Counted from the first letter of the stretch, positions 1 through 7,238 are shown. The stretch is DNA of 18,249 bases from JACMMS01 sp043772865 (GCA_043772865.1 JAYVFU010000034.1:1-18249); one strand, 5' to 3'. The notes: generated by a model not told the origin, from the sequence alone. Made by a program: numbers and translations.

Positions 1-12
1 CGTGTAAAGTGA
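1..12 (+). CDS. infA: Probable 3' end of infA (translation initiation factor IF-1), partial
   Basis: The first four codons read Arg-Val-Lys-stop. IF-1 proteins end in a similar basic tail after the conserved GRI-x-F stretch, and in betaproteobacteria infA commonly sits between secY and rpmJ. The call therefore rests on gene order plus three residues. The tail of another gene, such as secY, cannot be excluded. Confidence 0.4.
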   Translation, partial: RVK

Positions 13-61
13 TTGGTTGAGTTGGTTCTAGGTTTTAGTTGAAGTTGTGAAGAGGTAAATC

Positions 62-175
62 ATGAGAGTTCGCGCATCAGTAAAAGCATTATGTCGTAAC
101 TGTAAGGTTGTTCGTCGTCGTGGCGTGGTCCGTATTATTTGTACAGACCCACGGCATAAACAACGTCAAGGTTAA
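62..175 (+). CDS. rpmJ: 50S ribosomal protein L36
   Basis: This 37-residue protein begins MRVRASVKALCRNCKVVRRR and ends HKQRQG, a full-length L36. It is a structural protein of the large subunit. Cys11, Cys14, Cys27 and His32 form the CX2C-X12-CX4H zinc ribbon, so this is the zinc-binding (C+) form. A Shine-Dalgarno-like AGAGG lies just upstream of the ATG. Its place directly before rpsM is the usual spc/alpha operon junction. It was identified by direct translation because it is very short. Confidence 0.97.
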   Translation: MRVRASVKALCRNCKVVRRRGVVRIICTDPRHKQRQG

Positions 176-194
176 TTAATAGTATATAAGTTGA

Positions 195-255
195 TTGTTA
201 ATAATAAGACAACCTGTTAAAATCGTTGACTTTTTTGGTTAGACGTAGCTATTAA
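195..255 (+). promoter_or_regulatory. Candidate sigma-70 promoters ahead of rpsM
   Basis: The 120-base gap between rpmJ and rpsM holds two promoter-like arrangements. The first is TTGTTA (195-200), a 17-base spacer and TAAAAT (218-223) preceded by TGT, an extended -10. The second is TTGACT (226-231), an 18-base spacer and TATTAA (250-255). Either would give rpsM a short leader of about 35 to 65 bases. In E. coli the alpha operon has a leader bound by S4; I cannot confirm such a fold here. Matches are by eye only. Confidence 0.45.
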
Positions 256-295
256 ATTAGTAATTGGCAGTTTGGCATTATTTTTGGAGTAAGGT

Positions 296-658
296 ATGGC
301 TCGGATTGCAGGGGTAAATATCCCAAATCATAAACACACAGAAATCGCCTTAACGTCGATTTACGGTGTTGGTAGAAACACAGCGAAACAAATCTGCTTG
401 GCTGCAGGTGTTTTAACAACAGCAAAAGTTAAAGACTTGAATGATGCTGAAGTTGAAAAATTACGTGACGAAGTTGCTAAACTTAAAGTTGAAGGTGATT
501 TACGTCGTGAAGTTTCAATGAACATTAAACGCTTAATGGATTTGAACTGTTACCGTGGCGTACGCCATCGTCGTGGTTTGCCAGTTCGCGGTCAACGTAC
601 CAAAACAAACGCACGTACTCGCAAGGGTCCTGTGAAAGCAATTAAACAGTCTAAATAA
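296..658 (+). CDS. rpsM: 30S ribosomal protein S13
   Basis: The 120-residue product starts MARIAGVNIPNHKHTEIALT and has the S13 helix-two-turn-helix signature around YGVGRNTAKQIC. The C-terminal tail is basic and contains the RGLPVRGQRTKTNARTRKG motif. S13 sits in the head of the small subunit and contacts the P-site tRNA and the large subunit. GGAG lies a few bases before the ATG. It is the first gene of the alpha operon block (rpsM-rpsK-rpsD), with rpsK 65 bases downstream. Length is normal for the family. Confidence 0.98.
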   Translation: MARIAGVNIPNHKHTEIALTSIYGVGRNTAKQICLAAGVLTTAKVKDLNDAEVEKLRDEVAKLKVEGDLRREVSMNIKRLMDLNCYRGVRHRRGLPVRGQRTKTNARTRKGPVKAIKQSK

Positions 659-723
659 ACTGTTAAAGATTAGATACACGCTAGAAGTTAAAAGCGAAAT
701 ATAACTGGTAAGGAATAGGCAAC

Positions 724-1113
724 ATGGCAAAAGCTAACGTTCGCGTAAGAAAAAAAGTTAAAAAGAATATTGCTGAGGGCATTGCCCACGTGCATGCATC
801 TTTTAACAACACAATTATTACGATTACTGATCGTCAAGGTAATGCGCTTTCTTGGGCAACATCTGGTGGAGCTGGTTTTAAAGGCTCACGTAAAAGTACA
901 CCATTTGCAGCACAAGTAGCAGCTGAGTCTGCTGGTAAATCAGCGCAAGAGTGTGGCGTTAAAAACTTAGAAGTACGTATTAAAGGTCCAGGCCCAGGTC
1001 GTGAATCTGCAGTGCGTGCGTTAAATGCGGCTGGTTTTAAAATTACTAGTATTCAAGATGTGACGCCAGTGCCTCATAACGGTTGCCGTCCACCTAAAAA
1101 ACGCCGTATTTAA
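724..1113 (+). CDS. rpsK: 30S ribosomal protein S11
   Basis: The 129-residue product carries the S11 hallmarks: HVHASFNNTIITITD near residues 23-37, the SGGAGFKGSRKSTPFAAQ core, the KGPGPGRESAVRAL motif, and the C-terminal PHNGCRPPKKRRI tail. S11 is part of the small-subunit platform and helps shape the Shine-Dalgarno helix site. AAGGAA precedes the ATG. The gene lies between rpsM and rpsD with short spacers, so cotranscription is expected. Confidence 0.98.
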   Translation: MAKANVRVRKKVKKNIAEGIAHVHASFNNTIITITDRQGNALSWATSGGAGFKGSRKSTPFAAQVAAESAGKSAQECGVKNLEVRIKGPGPGRESAVRALNAAGFKITSIQDVTPVPHNGCRPPKKRRI

Positions 1114-1150
1114 TAGCGGCTAGAGCAGAACAGAAAACAGGAGAAATATC

Positions 1151-1780
1151 TTGGCTAGAAATTTAGACCCAAAATGTCGTCAATGTCGCCGTGAAGGTGA
1201 AAAGCTTTTTCTTAAAGCTGAAAAATGTTTTACCGATAAGTGCGCAATTGAAAAACGTAATTTCCCACCAGGTCAACATGGTCAACGTCGTAATTCACGC
1301 TTGTCAGATTATGGTGTACAGCTACGTGAAAAACAAAAATTACGTCGTATCTATGGTGTTTTAGAAAAACAATTCCGTGGTTACTATGCTGAAGCTGATC
1401 GTTTGAAAGGCATCACTGGTGAAAACCTACTGCAGTTACTTGAGTGTCGTTTAGATAACGTCGCATACCGTATGGGTATTGGTGGATCGCGTACTGAAGC
1501 ACGCCAGATTGTTCGTCACAACAGTATTTTAGTGAATGGTAGACGCGTTAATATTCCTTCATATCAAGTTAAAGCTGGTGATGTTGTATCAGTACAAGAG
1601 GCTTCTAAACAACAGCTACGAATTAAAGGTGCACTTGAAGCAGCTGCACAACGTGGGTTTCCTGAGTGGTTAGAAGTGGATGTTAAAGCGCTTACTGGTA
1701 CATTCAAAGCAAAACCACAGCGTGATGAGTTGCCTGCAACCATCAACGAATCATTAGTAGTTGAGCTTTATTCCAAATAA
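1151..1780 (+). CDS. rpsD: 30S ribosomal protein S4 (TTG start, zinc-binding form)
   Basis: The 209-residue product has the S4 N-terminal domain followed by an S4 RNA-binding fold (CRLDNVAYRMGIGGSRTEAR, then NGRRVNIPSYQVKAGDVV). Cys9, Cys12, Cys26 and Cys31 make a CX2C-X13-CX4C cluster, the zinc-binding C+ form that E. coli S4 lacks. S4 is a primary 16S rRNA binder and, in E. coli, the translational repressor of the alpha operon. The start codon is TTG, giving the expected MARNLDPKC N-terminus, with CAGGAG about six bases upstream. A strong terminator follows directly. Confidence 0.97.
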   Translation: MARNLDPKCRQCRREGEKLFLKAEKCFTDKCAIEKRNFPPGQHGQRRNSRLSDYGVQLREKQKLRRIYGVLEKQFRGYYAEADRLKGITGENLLQLLECRLDNVAYRMGIGGSRTEARQIVRHNSILVNGRRVNIPSYQVKAGDVVSVQEASKQQLRIKGALEAAAQRGFPEWLEVDVKALTGTFKAKPQRDELPATINESLVVELYSK

Positions 1781-1784
1781 TTAA

Positions 1785-1831
1785 TTTAAGCAACAAATTA
1801 ACGCGGTTAATTTGTTGCTTAAAATTTTTTT
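1785..1831 (+). terminator. Intrinsic terminator between rpsD and rpoA
   Basis: A perfect 17-bp inverted repeat (1785-1801 with 1807-1823) has a five-base CGCGG loop. One A follows, then seven T residues (1825-1831). This is a textbook intrinsic terminator five bases after the rpsD stop codon. It separates rpsM-rpsK-rpsD from rpoA-rplQ, which are one transcript in E. coli. It might act as a partial attenuator rather than a full stop. Confidence 0.85.
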
Positions 1832-1861
1832 GTTTCGATATGTTTAGGCAATAAGAGTCCC

Positions 1862-1890
1862 TTGGTCTAGTTTATCTAATCCTTGATAAG
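1862..1890 (+). promoter_or_regulatory. Candidate promoter for rpoA-rplQ
   Basis: TTGGTC (1862-1867), a 17-base spacer and GATAAG (1885-1890) form a sigma-70-like promoter. It lies about 30 bases after the terminator T-tract and about 30 bases before the rpoA ATG. Both hexamers are imperfect. The need for a promoter here is inferred from the terminator just upstream. A Shine-Dalgarno-like AAGAAGG follows at 1902-1908. Confidence 0.4.
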
Positions 1891-1921
1891 GCTTAATCTT
1901 TAAGAAGGTACGCGAAATATT

Positions 1922-2908
1922 ATGCAAAATAATCCAACTGAATATTTAAAACCTAGAGTTGTTAATGTTGAAGTTATTACTCCAGTACGTGCTCGCGTTA
2001 CGCTTGAGCCTATGGAGCGCGGTTTTGGCTATACATTAGGTAATGCTTTACGTCGTGTTTTATTGTCATCTATACCTGGCTTCGCAATTACTGAAGTTAA
2101 GATTGATGGTGTTGTTCATGAATATTCAACTATAGATGGTGTACAAGAAGACGTTGTAGACATTTTACTTAATTTAAAGGGTGTTGCTTTAAAATTAAAT
2201 AGTAAAACTGAAGCTATTTTGACTTTAAATAAATCAACAGAGGGTGTCGTTACTGCTGCTGATTTTGATACTGGTCATGATGCTGAAATTGCAAACCCTA
2301 ATCATGTTATTGCACACTTAACTAAAGGCGGAAAGCTAAACCTTGAGGTTAAAGTTGAAATGGGACGAGGATATCAACCAGTACCAACTCGTCAAAAATC
2401 TGAATCAGATGACCGTGTTTTGGGCTTTATTATGGTAGATGCCTCATTTAGTCCAATTAACAAAGTGAGCTATCAAGTTGAAAGCGCGCGCGTAGAGCAG
2501 CGCACTGACTTAGATAAGTTGGTAATGGATGTAGAGACGAATGGCATTGTAGAGCCAGAGCAGGCAATACGTGATGCAGCGCGTATTTTAATTGGTCAGT
2601 TATCAGTATTTGCTAACCTTGAAGGGGCACCTAGCGAGATTGAAGTTAAATCAGCACCGCAAGTTGACCCAGTTTTATTACGTCCAGTTGATGATTTAGA
2701 ATTAACGGTTCGTTCTGCAAATTGCTTAAAAGCAGAAAATATATTTTACATTGGTGATTTAATTCAACGTAGTGAAAATGAGTTATTAAAGGCACCTAAT
2801 CTTGGTCGTAAGTCTTTAAATGAAATTAAGGATGTTCTAGCTACTAAAGGTTTAACTTTAGGTATGAAGTTAGAAAACTGGCCACCAGTAGGCCTAGAGA
2901 AAGTTTAG
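1922..2908 (+). CDS. rpoA: DNA-directed RNA polymerase subunit alpha
   Basis: The 328-residue product is full length. The N-terminal dimerisation domain (roughly residues 10-235) contains the conserved PMERGFGYTLGNALRRVLLSS segment. The C-terminal domain (about 250-328) contains the RSANCLKAENIFYIGDL and NLGRKSLNEIKDVL helices that contact UP elements and activators. Alpha nucleates assembly of the RNA polymerase core. The ATG fits the usual MQNN start. rplQ follows after 57 bases, probably on the same transcript. Unlike E. coli, a terminator stands between rpsD and this gene. Confidence 0.98.
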   Translation: MQNNPTEYLKPRVVNVEVITPVRARVTLEPMERGFGYTLGNALRRVLLSSIPGFAITEVKIDGVVHEYSTIDGVQEDVVDILLNLKGVALKLNSKTEAILTLNKSTEGVVTAADFDTGHDAEIANPNHVIAHLTKGGKLNLEVKVEMGRGYQPVPTRQKSESDDRVLGFIMVDASFSPINKVSYQVESARVEQRTDLDKLVMDVETNGIVEPEQAIRDAARILIGQLSVFANLEGAPSEIEVKSAPQVDPVLLRPVDDLELTVRSANCLKAENIFYIGDLIQRSENELLKAPNLGRKSLNEIKDVLATKGLTLGMKLENWPPVGLEKV

Positions 2909-2965
2909 TTAAAGATTAGTTTCTAGATAAACTAGAGCATTATAGAAAAGTTTGAGGGTAATAAC

Positions 2966-3355
2966 ATGCGTCATGGAAATAGTAACCGTAAATTAAACCG
3001 TACCAGCAGCCACCGCAAAGCGATGTTTCGCAATATGGTTGTTTCATTGTTGAACCATGAAATTATTAAAACAACCTTGCCAAAAGCAAAAGAGCTACGT
3101 AAGTATGCTGAGCCTTTGATTACACTAGGTAAAACGCCAACCTTAGCAAATCGACGCTTAGCGTTTAGTCGCTTGCGTGACCGTGATACCGTAGGTAAAT
3201 TGTTTGAAAACTTAGGCCCACGTTACCTTACACGTAGTGGTGGTTATTTGCGTGTGCTTAAGTGTGGTTTCCGTCACGGAGATAATGCGCCTATGGCACT
3301 AGTTGAATTAGTAGACCGCCCTGATACGACTGCTGAAGTGTTAGTGGCAGAATAA
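2966..3355 (+). CDS. rplQ: 50S ribosomal protein L17
   Basis: The 129-residue product begins MRHGNSNRKLNRTSSHRKAM, the classic L17 start, and contains NHEIIKTTLPKAKELRKYAEPLIT. L17 is a large-subunit protein near the peptide exit tunnel. GAGGGTAAT precedes the ATG. It is the last gene of the alpha block and is followed within 65 bases by a strong hairpin terminator, as expected for the operon end. Confidence 0.98.
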   Translation: MRHGNSNRKLNRTSSHRKAMFRNMVVSLLNHEIIKTTLPKAKELRKYAEPLITLGKTPTLANRRLAFSRLRDRDTVGKLFENLGPRYLTRSGGYLRVLKCGFRHGDNAPMALVELVDRPDTTAEVLVAE

Positions 3356-3418
3356 ATATAAACTTTGCTGTATTGCTGTATGGATATGGTGAATATTGAC
3401 ATTTAAGTACTACTCAAC

Positions 3419-3447
3419 AAAAAAGCCAACTTCAAGTTGGCTTTTTT
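3419..3447. terminator. Bidirectional intrinsic terminator between rplQ and the glutaredoxin-like gene
   Basis: A 12-bp stem (3419-3430 with 3436-3447) has the loop TTCAA and the GC-containing core GCCAAC/GTTGGC. It has six A on its left arm and six T on its right arm. It therefore has a U-tract in either direction. It sits between convergent genes: rplQ ending at 3355 and the minus-strand gene ending at 3490. Confidence 0.85.
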
Positions 3448-3489
3448 GTTTTTGCATGATTATTTAAAGTAAAACGCTTTATATGGATA

Positions 3490-3723
3490 TTAAAGCTTAC
3501 TAAAGTTCACAACATCTGTAAGATTAAATGGCCAGCAGAGTTCAGCTTTAGTTAAGCAGTTATGTAAAACAGGAATTCTTATTTCATAAAGCTTTAAAAG
3601 TTCATCGTTATCTACTATTTCTATTGCTTGCCATTTAATATTTGTTTGCTTGAGTAAATGCTCTGCATCCTCACATAAATGACAATTAAATGTGCTGTAA
3701 AGAACAAATTGAATATTTGACAT
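3490..3723 (-). CDS. Small glutaredoxin-like protein (DUF836 type)
   Basis: The 77-residue protein has a thioredoxin-fold start (beta strand QFVLYSTFNC) with a CHLC redox pair at Cys14 and Cys17. A likely cis-proline follows at Pro51 in the RIPVL strand, and the ELCWPF segment near the C-terminus is typical of the DUF836 glutaredoxin-like family. It has no signal peptide, so it is presumably a cytoplasmic thiol-disulfide protein; its substrate is unknown. Two extra cysteines (56, 63) are present. No clear Shine-Dalgarno is visible. It stands alone, divergent from mgtE, and shares the terminator with rplQ. Confidence 0.75.
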   Translation of the reverse strand: MSNIQFVLYSTFNCHLCEDAEHLLKQTNIKWQAIEIVDNDELLKLYEIRIPVLHNCLTKAELCWPFNLTDVVNFSKL

Positions 3724-3794
3724 AAGTTACACATTTACAAAGTTACAATTTTTACTATTTTATGCTTTTAATTAGCTTATGTTTCGCGTACTAA

Positions 3795-3823
3795 TTAAAA
3801 CACTCATAATAACGAGATAAAAT
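3795..3823 (+). promoter_or_regulatory. Weak candidate promoter for mgtE
   Basis: TTAAAA (3795-3800), a 17-base spacer and TAAAAT (3818-3823) lie 45 bases before the mgtE start in the 144-base divergent gap. The -10 is good and the -35 is poor. The leader would be too short for the Mg2+ riboswitches known upstream of mgtE in Gram-positive bacteria. The AT-richness of the gap makes chance matches likely. Confidence 0.3.
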
Positions 3824-3867
3824 AATCAGCTTCAATAGTATCAATCACATAATTGACAGGGCAATGA

Positions 3868-5319
3868 ATGGCCGATATTCAAGACTCAAAAGATAGTTTA
3901 AGCGAAAATCTGCAGCAGATTATTACGCTGCTTAATAAGCAACGTTTAGTCGAAGATTTATTACATAGGCAGGATATGTCTAAATCTGATGCTGCCAAAA
4001 CTAATCTAGTTGAGTCTTTAGTTCATAAGCAAAATTTAGCTAAATTACAGCAGAAGTTAGACGAGTTGCATCCAGCTGATGTGGCCGATATTTTAGAAGC
4101 GCTACCACTAGAGCAGCGTTTAGATGTCTGGGACTTAGTTAAGGTAGAGCGCGATGGGGACATCTTGCTTGAGGTGTCTGACGCCGTTCGGCAAACACTT
4201 ATTGCTGATATGGACAGTGATGAGTTATTAGCTGCTGCAGAGCAGCTAGATACCGATGAGCTAGCCGATTTAGCACCTGATTTGCCAAAAGACGTACTTA
4301 AGGATTTGTTAGAAAATCTAGATGCACAGAATCGTGCACGTTTGCAATCAGCGCTTTCATATCCTGATGATGCTGTTGGCGGATTAATGGATTTTGATAT
4401 TGTCACGATTCGTGAAGATATCACATTAGAAGTTGCTTTACGTTATATGCGGCGTTTAGGAAGTTTGCCAGGGCATACCGATAAGTTATTTGTTGTCAGT
4501 CGAGATGATATTTTACTGGGTGTATTGCCGCTAAAACGCTTGGTGGTGAATGATTTAAATGCTGAGGTTGCAGATGTAATGGCGGCAGACCCTGTGCTAT
4601 TTTATCCAGAAGACCTTGCTGATGAAGCTGCAAAAGCATTTGAACGTTACGACTTGGTCACTGCACCAGTTGTAGATAAAAATAATAAACTAGTGGGGCG
4701 TATTACTGTTGACGCTGTCATGGACTACATACGTGATGAGTCAGAAAGTGATAAGTTGTCTATGGCCGGTTTACGCGAGGAGGAAGACTTTTTCTCATCA
4801 GTATGGAAATCTGTGCAAAACCGTTGGGCATGGTTAGCGCTAAATTTAATGACAGCGATGATTGCATCTCGAGTCATTGGTTTGTTTGAGGGGTCTATTG
4901 AAAAGATTGTAGCTTTGGCAGCTCTAATGCCAATAGTTGCCGGAATTGGCGGCAACTCAGGTAATCAAACTACAACCATGATAGTGCGAGGTTTAGCGCT
5001 TGGGCAAATTGCATCACACAATATGCAGTCACTCATATCCAAAGAGCTTGGGGTTGCGTTACTTAATGGCTTGATTTGGGGTAGCGTGCTAGGTCTAATT
5101 GCATACGCTTTATATGGTAACTATCAACTGGGCTTAGTAATGACAGGTGCGATGACGCTCAATTTGTTATTGGCAGCTGTCATGGGGGTGATGATCCCAC
5201 TTGTGATGACTAAATTTGGTCGAGACCCAGCAGTTGGCTCCAGTGTGTTAATCACAGCAGTGACTGATAGTGGAGGTTTTTTTATATTTTTAGGTTTAGC
5301 GACCATTTTCTTAATTTAA
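3868..5319 (+). CDS. mgtE: Magnesium transporter MgtE
   Basis: The 483-residue product follows the MgtE plan. The cytoplasmic N domain (about 35-170) has LHPADVADILEALPLEQR-type helical repeats. A pair of CBS domains follows (about 170-300; GGLMDFDIVTIRED and VADVMAADPVLFYPED). The C-terminal membrane domain has about five helices (310-483) and the family motif MPIVAGIGGNSGNQ around residues 354-367. MgtE is a Mg2+-selective channel gated by cytoplasmic Mg2+ through the N and CBS domains. The first roughly 35 residues are a helical extension. The mscS-like gene follows after 16 bases, suggesting an operon for envelope ion homeostasis. Confidence 0.95.
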   Translation: MADIQDSKDSLSENLQQIITLLNKQRLVEDLLHRQDMSKSDAAKTNLVESLVHKQNLAKLQQKLDELHPADVADILEALPLEQRLDVWDLVKVERDGDILLEVSDAVRQTLIADMDSDELLAAAEQLDTDELADLAPDLPKDVLKDLLENLDAQNRARLQSALSYPDDAVGGLMDFDIVTIREDITLEVALRYMRRLGSLPGHTDKLFVVSRDDILLGVLPLKRLVVNDLNAEVADVMAADPVLFYPEDLADEAAKAFERYDLVTAPVVDKNNKLVGRITVDAVMDYIRDESESDKLSMAGLREEEDFFSSVWKSVQNRWAWLALNLMTAMIASRVIGLFEGSIEKIVALAALMPIVAGIGGNSGNQTTTMIVRGLALGQIASHNMQSLISKELGVALLNGLIWGSVLGLIAYALYGNYQLGLVMTGAMTLNLLLAAVMGVMIPLVMTKFGRDPAVGSSVLITAVTDSGGFFIFLGLATIFLI

Positions 5320-5335
5320 AATTAATAGTGTAAAA

Positions 5336-6625
5336 ATGAACATAGAAATGATGAATATTTGGCAAGAAATTCAGGGGGATGTGTCTACCCCGGTAATTTT
5401 TTGGCAAGTAACGGTAGTAGTGGGCAGCTTGCTAGGTGCCTGGGCCTTTAATGGTGTTTTACGTGCTTACGTAATGCGCCACGCCCCTGAAAATTGGAAA
5501 ATAGGTATAGGTGGTATCAACCGAATATTATTCCCACTATCGAGCTTTATATTGGTTTTGACAAGTAAAGCGATTCTTACACATTGGCAACACACAGGCT
5601 TGTTGACGCTCGCAAGTAGATTGCTGTTAGCAATGGCGGTTATTCGCTTATTTGTTTATGCATTACGCTCAATATTTTCTCCAAGCGGTTGGCTAAAAAC
5701 TTTAGAAAATCTCATTTCATTTAGCATCTGGATTATTCTTGCTTGTCACTTAAGTGGGGTTTTGCCCGATATCATCCAGACTTTGGAAGATATCAAATTC
5801 AATGTCAGTAAAACGCCTGTTAATTTACTTCAAATCTTACAAGCTATATTAACTGTAGTTTTGACTTTGCTTATTGCTTTGTGGATGAGTCGGCTAATCG
5901 AAAATAAACTCATGCGGGCACAACATATTAACGTCAATATGCGAGTAGTACTGACTAAGTTAACACGCATTTTACTTATATTTATAGCAGTGCTGGTCGC
6001 GCTTTCGGCTGTTGGATTAAATTTGACGTTGCTTTCAGTATTCGGCGGAGCGCTGGGTGTTGGGTTAGGTTTTGGCCTGCAAAAAATTGCGAGCAACTAT
6101 GTAAGTGGATTTATTATTTTACTTGATAAATCCATGCAAATTGGCGATGTTATTACCGCTGAAAACCATTATGGCGTGGTAAGTGATCTGCGCTCTAGGT
6201 ATTTAGTATTACGCAAGTTGGATGGTACTGAGGTTATTATTCCCAATGAAATATTGATTACAAACTCGGTGATTAATCATTCATTTAGTGATAGAAAAGC
6301 CCGTATTATTTTAGCCATACAAATTAGCTACGAAAGTGATTTGGAGCTAGCAATGCGCTTAATGCAAGATGCTGCTAATGACCATCCACGTATTATGGTA
6401 GAGCCTGCACCTTCAGCCTTTTTAATTGGCTTTGCTGCAAACGGAATAGATTTGAATTTGAATATATGGGTGCCAGACCCAGAAGAAGGATCCGCAGAGT
6501 TAAAATCTCAAATTTACATGGCAATTTGGCGTGCATTTAAACAGCACAATATATCCATTCCATTTCCACAAATGGATGTTAGGTTATTAAATACTAGCAG
6601 TGCGCAATTACAGAATCATGTATAA
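5336..6625 (+). CDS. MscS-family mechanosensitive ion channel
   Basis: The 429-residue membrane protein has about five to six N-terminal hydrophobic segments (residues 20 to 225). The MscS core follows: the glycine/alanine-rich pore helix SVFGGALGVGLGFGLQKIAS (about 233-252), then NYVSGFIILLDKSMQIGDVI and the beta domain with GVVSDLRSRYLVLRKLDG and IPNEILITNSVIN. The C-terminus has the mixed domain ending near FPQMDVRLL. MscS-type channels release solutes on hypo-osmotic shock. It is larger than E. coli MscS (286 residues) because of extra N-terminal helices. ATGs at 5348 and 5351 are alternative starts; none has a strong Shine-Dalgarno. It is probably cotranscribed with mgtE. Confidence 0.93.
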   Translation: MNIEMMNIWQEIQGDVSTPVIFWQVTVVVGSLLGAWAFNGVLRAYVMRHAPENWKIGIGGINRILFPLSSFILVLTSKAILTHWQHTGLLTLASRLLLAMAVIRLFVYALRSIFSPSGWLKTLENLISFSIWIILACHLSGVLPDIIQTLEDIKFNVSKTPVNLLQILQAILTVVLTLLIALWMSRLIENKLMRAQHINVNMRVVLTKLTRILLIFIAVLVALSAVGLNLTLLSVFGGALGVGLGFGLQKIASNYVSGFIILLDKSMQIGDVITAENHYGVVSDLRSRYLVLRKLDGTEVIIPNEILITNSVINHSFSDRKARIILAIQISYESDLELAMRLMQDAANDHPRIMVEPAPSAFLIGFAANGIDLNLNIWVPDPEEGSAELKSQIYMAIWRAFKQHNISIPFPQMDVRLLNTSSAQLQNHV

Positions 6626-6634
6626 ATAATAGGC

Positions 6635-6666
6635 AAATAAAAACCCGCAACTGCGGGTTTTTATTT
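6635..6666. terminator. Bidirectional intrinsic terminator between the mscS-like gene and rpmG
   Basis: A 15-bp perfect inverted repeat (6635-6649 with 6652-6666) has the GC core ACCCGC/GCGGGT. A-rich and T-rich arms give a U-tract in both directions. It lies ten bases after the channel gene stop and 30 bases beyond the rpmG stop on the other strand, so it can serve both convergent units. Confidence 0.85.
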
Positions 6667-6673
6667 GGACAAA

Positions 6674-6699
6674 AACTAAAAACTATAACTAAAAACTAT
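6674..6699. repeat. Perfect 13-bp tandem duplication at the rpmG 3' end
   Basis: AACTAAAAACTAT occurs twice in direct succession (6674-6686 and 6687-6699). The second copy covers the rpmG stop codon (6696-6698). It looks like a simple replication-slippage duplication; no function is evident. Confidence 0.8.
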
Positions 6700-6851
6700 T
6701 TAAGTTTGGTTTCTTTATACATCACGTGCTTACGTGCTACTGGATCAAATTTTTTGATTTCCATTTTTTCTGGCATTGTACGTTTGTTTTTAGTGGTGGT
6801 GTAAAAATGACCTGTACCAGCACTTGATTCTAATTTAATTTTTTAACGCAT
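6696..6851 (-). pseudogene. rpmG: 50S ribosomal protein L33 gene with an in-frame stop at codon 3
   Basis: On the minus strand ATG CGT TAA is followed by 48 sense codons in the same frame, including KIKLESSAGTGHFYTTTKNK and KKFDPVARKHVMYKE and ending TKLK before TAG. This is a full 51-codon L33 in which codon 3, normally GAA (MREKIKL), is TAA at 6843-6845, one G-to-T change. AAGGAG (6858-6863) is perfectly placed, six bases before the ATG, and overlaps the rpmB stop. The rest shows no decay. L33 is dispensable in E. coli, so real loss is possible. A sequencing error, or initiation at the codon-5 ATT, are alternatives. No cysteines are present, so this is the C- form of L33. Confidence 0.85.
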
Positions 6852-6861
6852 AATAATCTCC

Positions 6862-7098
6862 TTAGATTTTCTCGCCAGCAGCACGTAAATCAGTTAAAAC
6901 AGCATCTATACCATTTTTGTCGATTGTACGTAATGCAGCATTACTAATGCGCATACTAACCCAACGATTTTCGCTTTCTACCCAAAATTTACGATTTTGT
7001 AAATTTGGTAAAAAACGACGTTTTGTTTTGTTGTTTGCGTGAGAAACATTGTTACCCACCATTGGCTTTTTGCCAGTTACCATACATACGCGTGCCAT
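6862..7098 (-). CDS. rpmB: 50S ribosomal protein L28
   Basis: The 78-residue product begins MARVCMVTGKKPMVGNNVSH and continues KTKRRFLPNLQNRKFWVE, diagnostic of L28, with the usual proteobacterial length of about 78. L28 is a large-subunit protein. TTGGAG lies just before the ATG. rpmG follows after ten bases and its Shine-Dalgarno overlaps the rpmB stop, so the pair is one transcription unit. A good promoter lies about 70 bases upstream. Confidence 0.98.
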   Translation of the reverse strand: MARVCMVTGKKPMVGNNVSHANNKTKRRFLPNLQNRKFWVESENRWVSMRISNAALRTIDKNGIDAVLTDLRAAGEKI

Positions 7099-7163
7099 GG
7101 TTTACTCCAAATATTGTATTAAAAGCATCATATAAAATGATCGTGCTTTTTAGAAAGAACACG

Positions 7164-7193
7164 ATTATAGACCAAAAAGCCTAGTTTGTTCAA
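7164..7193 (-). promoter_or_regulatory. Sigma-70-type promoter for rpmB-rpmG
   Basis: Read on the minus strand, TTGAAC (7193-7188), an 18-base spacer and a perfect TATAAT (7169-7164) precede rpmB. Transcription would start near 7157, leaving a leader of about 60 bases. This suggests rpmBG is transcribed separately from dut, although no strong terminator separates dut from this promoter. Confidence 0.6.
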
Positions 7194-7238
7194 TCAATAT
7201 CTTTATTATTAAACCACTTTTACTGTAAAAACCTGAAA

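Noticed and set aside
2919..2936. Small hairpin TAGTTT-CTAGAT-AAACTA between rpoA and rplQ as a terminator
   Set aside because: The stem is only six AT-rich pairs with no U-tract, and rplQ normally follows rpoA on the same transcript.
3724..3747. Two AAGTTACA direct repeats (3724-3731, 3740-3747) just upstream of the glutaredoxin-like gene, as an operator
   Set aside because: Eight-base repeats in such AT-rich sequence are easily due to chance, and no regulator or symmetric site is apparent.
4023..4424. A 133-codon open frame antisense to mgtE
   Set aside because: The product is serine-rich and low in complexity, has no recognisable motif, and lies fully opposite a strongly supported MgtE coding sequence.
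6843..6845. Stop-codon recoding (selenocysteine or pyrrolysine) in rpmG
   Set aside because: The codon is TAA, which is not used for either residue, and glutamate is expected at this position.
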